Source of the DNA: Candidatus Woesearchaeota archaeon | GTDB lineage: Archaea > Nanobdellota > Nanobdellia > Woesearchaeales > WJKV01 | DNA length: 14,855 nt | NCBI GenBank assembly: GCA_019322855.1 | Contig: JAHWIA010000008.1 | Coordinates: 1-14,855 of the forward strand | Direction of reading: 5' to 3' | Shown: positions 5,818 through 12,630 of the stretch, one piece after another | Position numbering within the stretch: position 1 is the first letter of the stretch | Layout of the letters: every line of letters begins with the position of its first letter | Notes under the pieces: generated by a model | The model's input: only the letters and a program-made list of their open reading frames with translations | Told to the model about the DNA's origin: nothing | The model's database searches: none | Translations under genes and position numbers: made by a program

Positions 5818-6761
5818 ACTTCAGCTATTTCTAGCTCCTCGTCTATTATCTTCTGGAAAGCCTTTATCGGTTTCGGACCGATGATGGTCCTTCCGTTTAT
5901 GAAAAAAGTAGGAGTGCCTGAAACACCTGCCTTGATGCCTTCGTCAAAATCTTTCTCGATCTCTTCCATGTATTTGTGAGAGTTCATGCACTGGTGGAAC
6001 AACAGCATGTTCAAACCTATTCTTTGAGCAGCATCAACAATGTGGTCGTCCGGATGCACATTGCCTCCTCCGCATGCTTCCTGCTCGTCAAATATCTTCT
6101 CGTGCATCTCCCAGAATTTATCTTGTCCTTGCTCTAATGCACAGTTCGCAGCTTCAGAATGTACGCTTGCGCTTCCATGCAATTGCTCTATTGGAAAATC
6201 CCTAAAGACATACCTTATCTTTCCTTCATACTGTTCTAAAATTTCATTAACAACAGGCTGCGCATCCCTTGTGTAAGGACACGAATAACAGCCGAATTCT
6301 ATGATCGTGACTGGTGCATCTTCCGGACCTATACCAGGATCGTCATCAACATCAGGAGGTATTATCTCGCCGTCGTATACTTTCTGCAATTCTGAGAAGT
6401 GTTCTCCTTCTAATGCGTTAAATATGCAGAAGCCTCCTGTATCTTCAGGGCCATAGCAGTTTCCATACTGAATATAATTGTAAGTGCTGTAACCTGTGTA
6501 TGCAAGGCTTGCAAAAAACAATATTACGAAAATCACACTGAGCACATTGAAGTATTTGAACACAAGTCCTGCTGTCAATGGACTTTTTTTCATCAGTTTG
6601 CCTACAATCTTTCCTTTTATTCTGTCATCAAGATTTGTCTTGCATTTTCTAAATGTAACTAACCTGAATGTACAGTCAAAAGCTTCTTTTGCAAGAGGCC
6701 TGAAACTAGCAGAAAATATCGCTAAAACCCCAAATACTATCGCCGCTATAATGCATATCAT
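5814..6761 (-). CDS. Membrane-anchored DsbA-like thioredoxin-fold oxidoreductase
   Basis: Residues 148-310 form a DsbA/Thioredoxin_4-type domain: APVTIIEFGCYSCPY with the redox pair Cys158/Cys161, then VFRDFPIEQLHGSAS, AANCALEQGQDKFWEMHEKIF, and GVSGTPTFFINGR with the cis-Pro284. The N-terminus has a hydrophobic helix (2-17), a cysteine-containing linker (Cys30, Cys40) and a second helix (70-97). The catalytic domain is therefore tethered and, with two helices, N- and C-termini face the same side. A further pair, Cys102 and Cys112, lies just after the second helix and could form a structural or regulatory disulfide. The role is probably making or rearranging disulfides in exported proteins. 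It is first in a unit with sufS. No DsbB/VKOR-like partner is visible in the window. Confidence 0.87.
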   Translation of the reverse strand: MICIIAAIVFGVLAIFSASFRPLAKEAFDCTFRLVTFRKCKTNLDDRIKGKIVGKLMKKSPLTAGLVFKYFNVLSVIFVILFFASLAYTGYSTYNYIQYGNCYGPEDTGGFCIFNALEGEHFSELQKVYDGEIIPPDVDDDPGIGPEDAPVTIIEFGCYSCPYTRDAQPVVNEILEQYEGKIRYVFRDFPIEQLHGSASVHSEAANCALEQGQDKFWEMHEKIFDEQEACGGGNVHPDDHIVDAAQRIGLNMLLFHQCMNSHKYMEEIEKDFDEGIKAGVSGTPTFFINGRTIIGPKPIKAFQKIIDEELEIAEV

Positions 6762-6799
6762 TCATTAACACCCACTATTAGGTTTATTCAATTCTGAAC

Positions 6800-6811
6800 G
6801 ATATTTAAAGC
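6800..6811 (-). promoter_or_regulatory. TATA box of the DsbA-like/sufS unit
   Basis: The minus strand reads GCTTTAAATATC. The predicted start near 6779 gives a leader of about 18 bases to the ATG at 6759-6761. A TATA-like CTTTATAAATA at 6817-6827 lies beside it and could serve the other strand. Confidence 0.55.
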
Positions 6812-6865
6812 TTTTGCTTTATAAATATTGTGAATGGTGCGAACCAGATTAAAGTGATGAAGTAT

Positions 6866-6878
6866 AAACATTTATATA
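6866..6878 (+). promoter_or_regulatory. TATA box of the TrxR-like flavoprotein gene
   Basis: AAACATTTATATA has its centre about 30 bases before the ATG at 6905, predicting a leader of only about four bases. No ribosome binding site precedes the ATG, which agrees with leaderless translation. Confidence 0.6.
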
Positions 6879-6904
6879 TCACAACAGGCTAAACAGATGG
6901 TAAT

Positions 6905-7906
6905 ATGGCAAAAAAAGAGGTCACTTATGATGTTGTGATTGTCGGCGGAGGCCCTGCAGGACTTACTGCTGCGAACAATGCAGCCAGGAGAGGTCTGAAA
7001 ACACTACTTCTTGAAGCTGGCAAAAAGACAGGCGGAAAACCGCACCAGTTCTATCCTAACAAATGCCTTGAGGATCATCCTGGTTTCCCAGATGGAATCA
7101 CAGGAGATGATCTTACTTTACGTTTATGGAAACAGGCAAAAAATGCAGGTGTAAAGATAAAGAAGCATGAAGAAGTTATTGACATAGACAGTTCGAAAAG
7201 GATCAAAATAGTTATTACTCCATTAAGCAAATACAAGACAAAGACCGTCATTTTATGCACAGGAATGCAGCGGACGCCTCGCAAATTGCCGCAACTTTTG
7301 AAGTACAAAGGAAAAGGAATACATTACATTGTGCGAAAACCAGAACTGTACAAGAAAAAGAATGTTCTTGTTGTAGGAGGAGGCGACAGCGCGTTCGACA
7401 ATGCGAACTGCATGGCAAAGTTTGCGAAAAAAGTCACAATCATAGTAAGAAAAGACAAGGCAAAAGCAAAAGCGAGCAGTGTGAAAGAGGCAAAAAATAA
7501 AAAAGTGGACATCTTATTGAATACAGAGATAAAGAATGTTAAATTAAAGAACCAGCATCCTTCAGAAGTTGTTCTGATAAATAATAAGACGAGTGAATTG
7601 AAGACAATAAAGGCAGAAGACATCATCGTGAATATTGGTTATGTGACGAGCACGGATTTCCTGAGAAAAATAGGATTGAAACCGAACAAGGACGGCACAG
7701 TAAAGACGAGCGAGCACATGGAGACAAATATTGCAGGAATCTTTGCTGCAGGCGACATTGCATCAGACGTGAAACTGGTGAGCGTGGCATGCGGACAGGC
7801 AGTCATCGCTGCTGTAAATACTTTCAAATACATCAATGCAAAGAAATGGCAACAGAAAAAACACATATACATTCCAGAAAAAAAGAAAAAAGTATGTGGA
7901 AAATAA
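6905..7906 (+). CDS. Thioredoxin-reductase-like flavoprotein lacking the CxxC (probable ferredoxin-NAD(P) reductase type)
   Basis: A two-dinucleotide-domain flavoprotein. The FAD-binding GGGPAG is at 14-19, a second GGGDSA (pyridine nucleotide) at 158-163 followed by IIVRKDKAKA, and the FAD-ribityl AAGDIA at 281-286. In true thioredoxin reductases a CATC motif lies shortly before the second glycine motif (SYCATCDG). Here that position reads GIHYIVRKPELY, with no cysteine. This matches the TrxR-like ferredoxin-NADP reductases (YumC type, HYFV at the same place), so electron transfer to ferredoxin or another carrier is more likely than to thioredoxin. Basic residues after the second motif suggest NADPH. 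A lysine-rich tail ending KKKKVCGK is unusual. It is divergent to the DsbA-like gene. An odd TrxR using other cysteines (Cys54, Cys331) cannot be excluded. Confidence 0.85.
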   Translation: MAKKEVTYDVVIVGGGPAGLTAANNAARRGLKTLLLEAGKKTGGKPHQFYPNKCLEDHPGFPDGITGDDLTLRLWKQAKNAGVKIKKHEEVIDIDSSKRIKIVITPLSKYKTKTVILCTGMQRTPRKLPQLLKYKGKGIHYIVRKPELYKKKNVLVVGGGDSAFDNANCMAKFAKKVTIIVRKDKAKAKASSVKEAKNKKVDILLNTEIKNVKLKNQHPSEVVLINNKTSELKTIKAEDIIVNIGYVTSTDFLRKIGLKPNKDGTVKTSEHMETNIAGIFAAGDIASDVKLVSVACGQAVIAAVNTFKYINAKKWQQKKHIYIPEKKKKVCGK

Positions 7907-7911
7907 AAAAA
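7905..7911 (-). terminator. Oligo-T terminator of the ftsZ-secE-spt5 operon
   Basis: The minus strand has a T7 run immediately after the spt5 stop codon. It overlaps the stop of the convergent flavoprotein gene, so the two genes end almost on top of each other. Confidence 0.45.
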
Positions 7912-7912
7912 T

Positions 7913-8464
7913 TTATTCTCCTTCTTCTCTTCTGATGACTTTCAAGCTGTCTATCTTCAGAGTTATCGGAATCGGAACAGCTGCCTCTAACAGTTCGACA
8001 ACAACCTCTTCCTTTTCCTTGTCCACTTTCGTGATCTTGCACTTTTCTCTCTTGAAAGGTCCGCTGATGATCTCTGCGATGTCTCCTTTCTGGATATTGA
8101 CTTCTTTCTTCACAGTCTCTACCATGTGCTCGATCTCTTCGTAAGGAACAGCTTCTGGAAGTACGCCTCGCGCGTATGGAACTTCGAAAGCAGCAGTCTC
8201 TGCCTCGACCTTGTTGCTCGCTTCCAAAAAGATGTAACTCCTCATGCCGTGAGGTCTTATTATAGAATAAATGTCAAGTTTTCTTTTCTTTGCATTCGCT
8301 GCAAGAAAATCAACTACCTGATCTTCCCTGTTAGCAGTTGTCCTTAGAGAAAAGATCATAGGCTTGTTGCTTTTTTCTTCTGCTTTCTGTTGCTGTTCCT
8401 GCGATTGTTCTTGTGGTTGTTCTTGTGGTTGTTCTTGTGGTTGTTCTTGTGCGTCTTCTGTCAT
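7913..8464 (-). CDS. spt5: Transcription elongation factor Spt5 (NusG family) with Q-rich N-terminal tail
   Basis: Binds the RNA polymerase clamp and promotes elongation, normally with Spt4. The NGN domain spans about 36-118 (MIFSLRTTANREDQVVDFLA through the PHGMRSYIFLEA strand). The KOW domain spans about 122-178 (VNIQKGDIAEIISGPFKREKCKI). Archaeal Spt5 is usually about 145-150 aa; this one has an extra N-terminal tail of about 35 residues made of PQEQ repeats, predicted disordered. The start ATG at 8462-8464 is preceded by GGAGG inside the last codons of secE, so translation is coupled. It is the third gene of the classic archaeal order ftsZ-secE-spt5. An in-frame Met36 could give a tail-less form, but no good ribosome binding site is seen for it. 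Confidence 0.94.
   Translation of the reverse strand: MTEDAQEQPQEQPQEQPQEQSQEQQQKAEEKSNKPMIFSLRTTANREDQVVDFLAANAKKRKLDIYSIIRPHGMRSYIFLEASNKVEAETAAFEVPYARGVLPEAVPYEEIEHMVETVKKEVNIQKGDIAEIISGPFKREKCKITKVDKEKEEVVVELLEAAVPIPITLKIDSLKVIRREEGE
8405..8451 (+). repeat. 12-bp tandem repeat inside spt5
   Basis: The unit TTGTTCTTGTGG is repeated three times exactly, with a fourth copy lacking its last base. Degenerate copies extend to the left (from about 8388). It codes on the minus strand for the PQEQ repeats of the Spt5 tail, so each unit adds four residues in frame. Confidence 0.9.
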
Positions 8465-8465
8465 C

Positions 8466-8651
8466 TTAGAAACCTCCGGATGTTATGACGTGCGCAACCA
8501 TGCTCACTATAAAACCTATCAAGCCGATCAGTATCATGCCTAGTCCGCTGACCTTGACAATCGTCTTGAACTCTTCTCTAGAAGGCTTCTTGGTAACTTT
8601 CAAGACTCTCCTACATTCAATAATATAGCTCTTTAACTTTTGATAAACCAT
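8466..8651 (-). CDS. secE: Preprotein translocase subunit SecE (Sec61 gamma)
   Basis: The small tail-anchored subunit that clamps SecY in the archaeal translocon. At 61 aa it has the family layout: an amphipathic N-terminal helix with Arg/Lys (LKSYIIECRRVLKVTKKPSREEF), a short link and one membrane helix at about 36-56 (LGMILIGLIGFIVSMVAHVI). The start ATG at 8649-8651 is preceded by AAAGGAG. It sits 18 bases after ftsZ and one base before spt5, the standard archaeal context that confirms the call. Confidence 0.95.
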   Translation of the reverse strand: MVYQKLKSYIIECRRVLKVTKKPSREEFKTIVKVSGLGMILIGLIGFIVSMVAHVITSGGF

Positions 8652-8669
8652 TTTACTTACTCCTTTGCA

Positions 8670-9833
8670 TTATTTAACAAACTCTATGCCGAGTTCGTTT
8701 TCAACCTCTTTCTTTCTTACATCAGATGCCTTGTGGCTCGGTCCAAAGATCTGTTCGCTCTTCACACCAGTCACGATAAGCATCGTCCTGATTATGCCCT
8801 GCAAGTCATCGCTTATCTGGGCGCCCCAGATGATCCTTGCATCCTTTGACAATAATTCGCTTATGGTTTCGACAATCTTTCTTGCTTCGTCCAATGTCAT
8901 GTCGGGTCCGCCTGAGACATTGATCAGTGCGCCGTTCGCGCCTGAAATCTCGACGTCAAGCAACGGGTTGTTCAATGCCTTTTCTACTGCCTCTACTGCC
9001 CTGTTCTCTGTGTCAGATTCGCCGACACCGATAAGAGCGACACCGCCTTTTCCCATGACAGCTTTTATGTCTGCAAAATCCAGGTTCACCAAACCGGTTT
9101 TTGTGACGAGTTCTGCAATGCCTTTCACAGCATTTGTCAAAATTTCGTCAGCGACCTTGAATGCAGTACCCAACGGAAGGTCAGGTGCCAATTCAAGCAA
9201 TTTGTCATTCGGAATAACGATCAATGTATCGACAATCGCTTCCATCTTTTCCAGACCGTCGATGGCGTTCTGGTATCTTCTCTGGCCTTCCATTGTGAAA
9301 GGCACAGTGACTATGCCGACTGTCAAGCAGCCTGCTTTTTTTGCGATCTCTCCTGCTATCGGTGACGCACCAGTTCCTGTGCCGCCTCCAAGACCGCAGG
9401 TGATAAAAACCATGTCAGCGCCCTTGATGCTGTTCTTGATTTCTGATTCACTCTCTTTTGCAGCATCCCTTCCAAGTCTTGGTTCGCTTCCTGCGCCAAG
9501 ACCGGCAGTGACTTCTCTTCCTATCAAAATTTTTTTGTCAGCAGTTGTGTATAACAAATCTTGTGCATCAGTATTGATCGCGATTGTTTCTGCACCCTTG
9601 ATGCCGACCTCGCTTATTCTATTGATGGTATTGTTGCCGCCACCACCGCAACCGATGACCTTGATCTTTGCTGACTGTTTGCCTAAAAAATACTTAAGTT
9701 CTTCATCAGTATTGTGATAAGGCTCTGCATACTCAGGCCTCTTTTTCATACTGTCATCCGCAGTTACTTGAACCGGTCTTTCTCTTCTGTCATCGACAGG
9801 TTGTTGCACTGCATTTTGTATCAAATCGTCCAT
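8670..9833 (-). CDS. ftsZ: Cell division protein FtsZ
   Basis: A tubulin-like GTPase that forms the division ring. Numbering from the ATG at 9831-9833: the first glycine loop GCGGGGNNTINR is at 61-72, the signature GGGTGTG at 149-155, and the T7 loop NLDFADIK at 250-257 carries the catalytic Asp. An N-terminal tail of about 55 residues precedes the GTPase core; its charged, Pro/Gln-rich make-up suggests disorder. The C-terminus (KKEVENELGIEFVK) is a short acidic end unlike the bacterial FtsA/ZipA-binding peptide. The start was set at the ATG because AAGGTGAG lies just before it, as in the other genes; a GTG three codons upstream (9842) falls inside that site. First gene of ftsZ-secE-spt5. Confidence 0.97.
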   Translation of the reverse strand: MDDLIQNAVQQPVDDRRERPVQVTADDSMKKRPEYAEPYHNTDEELKYFLGKQSAKIKVIGCGGGGNNTINRISEVGIKGAETIAINTDAQDLLYTTADKKILIGREVTAGLGAGSEPRLGRDAAKESESEIKNSIKGADMVFITCGLGGGTGTGASPIAGEIAKKAGCLTVGIVTVPFTMEGQRRYQNAIDGLEKMEAIVDTLIVIPNDKLLELAPDLPLGTAFKVADEILTNAVKGIAELVTKTGLVNLDFADIKAVMGKGGVALIGVGESDTENRAVEAVEKALNNPLLDVEISGANGALINVSGGPDMTLDEARKIVETISELLSKDARIIWGAQISDDLQGIIRTMLIVTGVKSEQIFGPSHKASDVRKKEVENELGIEFVK

Positions 9834-9874
9834 CTCACTCACCTTAACCTTTGTAAGGCAATAGTTATATTACT

Positions 9875-9884
9875 AATATATAAA
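9875..9884 (-). promoter_or_regulatory. TATA box of the ftsZ-secE-spt5 operon
   Basis: The minus strand reads TTTATATATT just after the stop of the upstream FKBP gene. The predicted start near 9853 leaves a 20-base leader containing AAGGTGAG. Confidence 0.6.
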
Positions 9885-9885
9885 A

Positions 9886-10563
9886 TTATTTAATCTCCAC
9901 TTCTTTGATTCCTGTCGTCGATTTCAGTTTTTCTGCAAGAGGCTGTTTAAGTTGTTCAATTATTGTTTTCATTTCGTCAGCAACCGGTGATGATTCTGAC
10001 TTGAAAGTTATTGTCGCTTTATTTTCTTTAACCTCTAGTTGGTAATTATCTTCCTTGAAATGAGTTTCCATGTAGATGACTGCATTTATCTTTTCTTTCA
10101 TGTCTGTAATTTTCTTTACTGCTTTTATTTTATAATCAACATCTTTTCCAGACAATGGATGATTGTAATCAACTAAGACACGTCCGCCACTGATGCTCTT
10201 TATTGTCGCGATCGCGCCGTCAATATTGACTTGCAATCCTGGAACAGGATTGATTTGCTGCGATGTGAACTTGTTTTTTGGTATCAATTTGATCAATTGA
10301 GCATTCTTTTTTCCGAACGCCTGTTCTGGTTCAAGTTTCACACTATATTCTTTGCCTATCTCTTTTCCGATAATGAAATCTTCAAGACCTTTCAACAGAT
10401 GTCCTTCGCCGACACATATTGTTACAGTTCCATACTTTCCAGAAGGATTATGAATGCCTGCTTGTTTTGCCTTTGCCTCATCTGTAGTATCAAAAAGTTT
10501 ACCTTCTACTTCACCAGAATATTCGATCTGAATAAAATCTCCCTTGCTTATTGTTTCAGCCAT
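9886..10563 (-). CDS. FKBP-type peptidyl-prolyl isomerase, archaeal long (SlyD-like) form
   Basis: Cis-trans prolyl isomerase and folding helper, cytosolic. The FKBP core begins ISKGDFIQIEYSGEVEGKLFDTT and continues VGEGHLLKGLEDFIIG (51-66) and KLEPEQAFG. The inserted chaperone flap lies at about 88-138, and DYNHPLSGKDVDYKIKAVKKI at 132-152 returns to the core; NHPLAGK is the SlyD-type signature. Residues 155-225 form an extra C-terminal domain (alternating strands then helix) found in archaeal long FKBPs. At 225 aa the length fits that class. It probably has its own promoter at 10641-10651, with a leader of about 57 bases. No histidine-rich metal tail like that of E. coli SlyD is present. 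Confidence 0.92.
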   Translation of the reverse strand: MAETISKGDFIQIEYSGEVEGKLFDTTDEAKAKQAGIHNPSGKYGTVTICVGEGHLLKGLEDFIIGKEIGKEYSVKLEPEQAFGKKNAQLIKLIPKNKFTSQQINPVPGLQVNIDGAIATIKSISGGRVLVDYNHPLSGKDVDYKIKAVKKITDMKEKINAVIYMETHFKEDNYQLEVKENKATITFKSESSPVADEMKTIIEQLKQPLAEKLKSTTGIKEVEIK

Positions 10564-10586
10564 TTTTCATATTACCCGTGTTAATT

Positions 10587-10620
10587 TTAGTTCCTTTCAT
10601 TCATAATAGAGAAGAACTAA
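10587..10620 (-). promoter_or_regulatory. Inverted repeat in the FKBP leader
   Basis: TTAGTTC at 10587-10593 and GAACTAA at 10614-10620 are perfect 7-base inverted arms separated by 20 bases. They lie at the predicted 5' end of the FKBP mRNA. The stem would be weak and could be chance. Confidence 0.25.
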
Positions 10621-10640
10621 TATGTGTGTGAATGAGACCT

Positions 10641-10651
10641 CTTATATATAA
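10641..10651 (-). promoter_or_regulatory. TATA box of the FKBP gene
   Basis: The minus strand reads TTATATATAAG, a strong archaeal TATA box. It lies 12 bases beyond the stop of the upstream gene and about 80 bases before the FKBP ATG, so the mRNA would have a leader of about 57 bases, the longest in the window. Confidence 0.6.
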
Positions 10652-10663
10652 AGCTTACGGGCT

Positions 10664-11272
10664 CTATTGAGGGATGGTCGCTGCCATGCGTATATTAGAG
10701 CCTAATAATGCTGCTGCGTCATCGTCATCCTCGGTCCATACTGCGTGCGGAACCAGTATCTTTCTTCCTTCAACCATCTCGAAAACACCAAAGATGTGAT
10801 TGACATTACAGTAGCGCCAAGGAATTGCCTTGTTCCTGTCCTCTGATTCAAAATAAACATAGTGCTTTGCAGCCTTCCATTCACTAGGAGTAATTCCGAG
10901 ATTCTCTCTTCCTACATAACGTCCGCCATAGATTTCAGTACCTCTATTTCTTGCATCTGCGAGGATCGCATCCATCTTGTCAGAATCAGGAGGCCTGTGA
11001 TTAGGACCAAAAACATTGAGTAAAGCTATCCTGCCTGGATGCACAATTTCCTCTGGCGATTCAAACTCGCGAACCACTTCTTCCTGGGTCAATCCTTTAT
11101 ATGCTTTCAATAAGTTATACTTCAATGCGCCGAGAATAACAAATCTTGCGTGTGGACAATATGGTTCCTCTTGGTACACTCTCTCTCTTGTAGCCTCTAT
11201 GTCCAGCAGATGAGTCGCGTCTGCATCAGCAGCCAACTGCTCAAGCTTTTCCATGTCTATTTCCTTGCCCAT
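10664..11272 (-). CDS. Uncharacterised soluble protein (202 aa)
   Basis: I do not recognise this protein. It has no membrane segment or signal peptide. It starts with an acidic helix (KLEQLAADADATHLLDIEATRERVY), followed by CPHARFVILGALKYNLLKAYKGLTQEEVVREF (39-70) and NVFGPNHRPPDSDKM (86-100). Then come IYGGRYVGRENLGITPSEW (114-132), HYVYFESEDRNKAIPWRYC (137-155) and an acidic end with EDDDDAAALLG. Cys39-x-His41, His78, His92, His137, Cys155 and His159 are scattered; a metal site is possible but no spaced motif stands out. The gene is monocistronic: a TATA box 26 bases upstream predicts a leaderless mRNA exactly at the ATG. It is divergent to tmk with a shared short control region. Codon use looks like that of its neighbours. 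Confidence 0.8.
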   Translation of the reverse strand: MGKEIDMEKLEQLAADADATHLLDIEATRERVYQEEPYCPHARFVILGALKYNLLKAYKGLTQEEVVREFESPEEIVHPGRIALLNVFGPNHRPPDSDKMDAILADARNRGTEIYGGRYVGRENLGITPSEWKAAKHYVYFESEDRNKAIPWRYCNVNHIFGVFEMVEGRKILVPHAVWTEDDDDAAALLGSNIRMAATIPQ

Positions 11273-11293
11273 GCCCTGACAGATTTAGAACAA

Positions 11294-11304
11294 ACATATA
11301 AATC
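11294..11304 (-). promoter_or_regulatory. TATA box of the 202-aa gene
   Basis: The minus strand reads GATTTATATGT, centred about 26 bases from the ATG at 11270-11272, so transcription should begin at the start codon. No ribosome binding site is present. Confidence 0.65.
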
Positions 11305-11333
11305 TTTTTCTTTACTTTCTTGGTACAAAACAA

Positions 11334-11343
11334 CCCTTAAATA
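11334..11343 (+). promoter_or_regulatory. TATA box of tmk
   Basis: CCCTTAAATA is centred about 26 bases before the tmk ATG at 11366, predicting a leaderless mRNA. No ribosome binding site is seen. Confidence 0.6.
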
Positions 11344-11365
11344 GAACTGAATTTTTTTATACTGC

Positions 11366-12028
11366 ATGGGGAGAAAGGGATATTATCTTGTATTCGAGGG
11401 GCCGGACGGAAGCGGAAAGACGACGCAGTCACAAAACACATTAAAATATCTAGAAGAATTAGGCATGAAAAAGGATGAGGATTTCATCTATCTGCGCGAG
11501 CCTGGCGGAACAAAGATAGGCGAGAAAGTCAGACAAATACTTCTCGACCCTGAAAATGAAGACTTGGCTGACAGGACAGAGAGTCTTTTATATAATGCAT
11601 CGAGAAGCCAGACAACAAAGCAGATAGTGATGCCTGCTGTTGACGCAGGGAAATTGGTTGTTGCAGACAGGTCTTATATTTCTACTATTGCGTATCAAGC
11701 AGTTGCATTGGGCATGCCTATCGATCAAATAGAGCAAGTGATTATGTTTGCCATCTATAATTTTACACCTGATTCTGTTTATTTGTTTGATATTCCTGTA
11801 GAAGTTGGATTATCTAGATGCGGACAAGGAGGGAAAGACAGGATAGAGCAAAGAGATACAAGCTATCATGAAAGAGTCAGGAACGGTTATCTATTATACG
11901 CACGCGCAAACAAGGACATTTTCAGAATTTTTGATTCAACCCCTTCTGTCGAAGAAGTCTGGGAACAAGTCAAACACGATCTAGACAACAGAGTCCTGGA
12001 AGAATGGTTCGAAAGAAGCGGAAGATAA
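11366..12028 (+). CDS. tmk: Thymidylate kinase
   Basis: Phosphorylates dTMP to dTDP with ATP in dTTP synthesis. The P-loop GPDGSGKT is at 12-19 inside FEGPDGSGKTTQ, the dTMP-binding REPGGTKIGEKVR at 44-56, and the DRS motif at 101-103 (ADRSYISTIAYQ). A LID-like stretch RCGQGGKDRIEQRD is at 151-164. At 220 aa it is slightly longer than the typical 200-213. It stands alone, divergent from the 202-aa gene. Together with dcd at the left it supplies dTTP; no thymidylate synthase is seen in the window. Confidence 0.94.
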   Translation: MGRKGYYLVFEGPDGSGKTTQSQNTLKYLEELGMKKDEDFIYLREPGGTKIGEKVRQILLDPENEDLADRTESLLYNASRSQTTKQIVMPAVDAGKLVVADRSYISTIAYQAVALGMPIDQIEQVIMFAIYNFTPDSVYLFDIPVEVGLSRCGQGGKDRIEQRDTSYHERVRNGYLLYARANKDIFRIFDSTPSVEEVWEQVKHDLDNRVLEEWFERSGR

Positions 12029-12050
12029 AAAAGAAATGATTTTTATTTTC
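12027..12050. terminator. Shared T-rich/A-rich region between convergent tmk and ridA
   Basis: The plus strand has ATTTTTATTTT after the tmk stop, and the minus strand has a T6 run after the ridA stop. Either gene could terminate here. The gap between the stops is only 14 bases. Confidence 0.4.
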
Positions 12051-12549
12051 CTGTTCCTGTACCGCCTTCCATACTTTGTTCTTGTTCTGCAAGCTCTCTA
12101 TTAAAATTATAATCCTGACTCTCTTCTTTTGGAACGTAAGCTTCTGCCGAGATCATGACCAGCGATTTTTCAGTTGGTAAAGGTATTTCTGCTACACCTA
12201 CTGCAGCTCTTGTTGGCAATACTCTTGCTAACCTGAAAAATTTCTTGTATGCTGCATTCATTGCGTCCCAGTTGCTTTCCATATCCTTCAAATAGACAGT
12301 AACACTAGTAATATTATATCTATCTCCTCCGACTTTAGTAAGGACCCCTTCAAGATTAGCTAATGCTCTTGTTGTTTGTCCTTCTGCGTCATCAGGACTG
12401 TCCAACCCTTGTACGCTATGATTCATTGGAAAATCTGCACACATCCCAGAAGTTTTAACTTCAAAATATAAACCATGGTCTATTGCAATCGCCTGACTGT
12501 AAGGCCCTGGTTCTGGCGCCTCTTTTGAAAGCAATTGTTTAACTAACAT
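12043..12549 (-). CDS. RidA/YjgF family protein
   Basis: RidA enzymes hydrolyse reactive enamine/imine intermediates from PLP enzymes. Family marks are APEPGPYSQAIAI, a KTSGMCADF segment (usual SGQ), EGQTTRALANLEGVL, VTVYLKDMESNWDAMNAAYKKFF, and LPTRAAVGVAEIPLPTEKSLVMISAEAY containing the catalytic-type Arg (PxR). It is longer than the usual 125-130 aa owing to an insertion after CADFPM and a C-terminal tail of about 25 polar residues (SQDYNFNRELAEQEQSMEGG). Three in-frame Mets exist. The first (12582) lies too close to the TATA box. The ATG at 12547-12549 has GGGGGATGAT before it; the ATG at 12562-12564 would be nearly leaderless and is the alternative. Monocistronic. Confidence 0.87.
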   Translation of the reverse strand: MLVKQLLSKEAPEPGPYSQAIAIDHGLYFEVKTSGMCADFPMNHSVQGLDSPDDAEGQTTRALANLEGVLTKVGGDRYNITSVTVYLKDMESNWDAMNAAYKKFFRLARVLPTRAAVGVAEIPLPTEKSLVMISAEAYVPKEESQDYNFNRELAEQEQSMEGGTGTGK

Positions 12550-12590
12550 ATTATCATCCCCCATATTGATTTTCTCTTTCAAAATAGAAT

Positions 12591-12600
12591 GAATATTTAA
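12591..12600 (-). promoter_or_regulatory. TATA box of the RidA-family gene
   Basis: The minus strand reads TTAAATATTC. The predicted start near 12570 rules out the upstream-most Met at 12582 and supports starts at 12564 or 12549. Confidence 0.55.
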
Positions 12601-12608
12601 GAATTTCT

Positions 12609-12630
12609 AAAAAAGAAAAATTTAAAAAAA
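12609..12630 (-). terminator. Multiple oligo-T terminator after the zf-HC2-like gene
   Basis: The minus strand has T7, T5 and T6 runs directly after the stop codon at 12631. They separate the small zinc-finger gene from the ridA promoter. Confidence 0.6.

Noticed and set aside
8388..8455. CRISPR-like or intergenic repeat array
   Set aside because: The 12-base units are contiguous, have no spacers and code for the PQEQ tail of Spt5.
8665..9717. Long plus-strand open frame of 350 codons antisense to ftsZ
   Set aside because: It mirrors the coding frame of ftsZ, is rich in Ser/Pro/Ala as such shadows are, and has no promoter or ribosome binding site of its own.
8670..9842. GTG start of ftsZ at 9842
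   Set aside because: The GTG is inside the AAGGTGAG ribosome binding site that serves the ATG at 9833.
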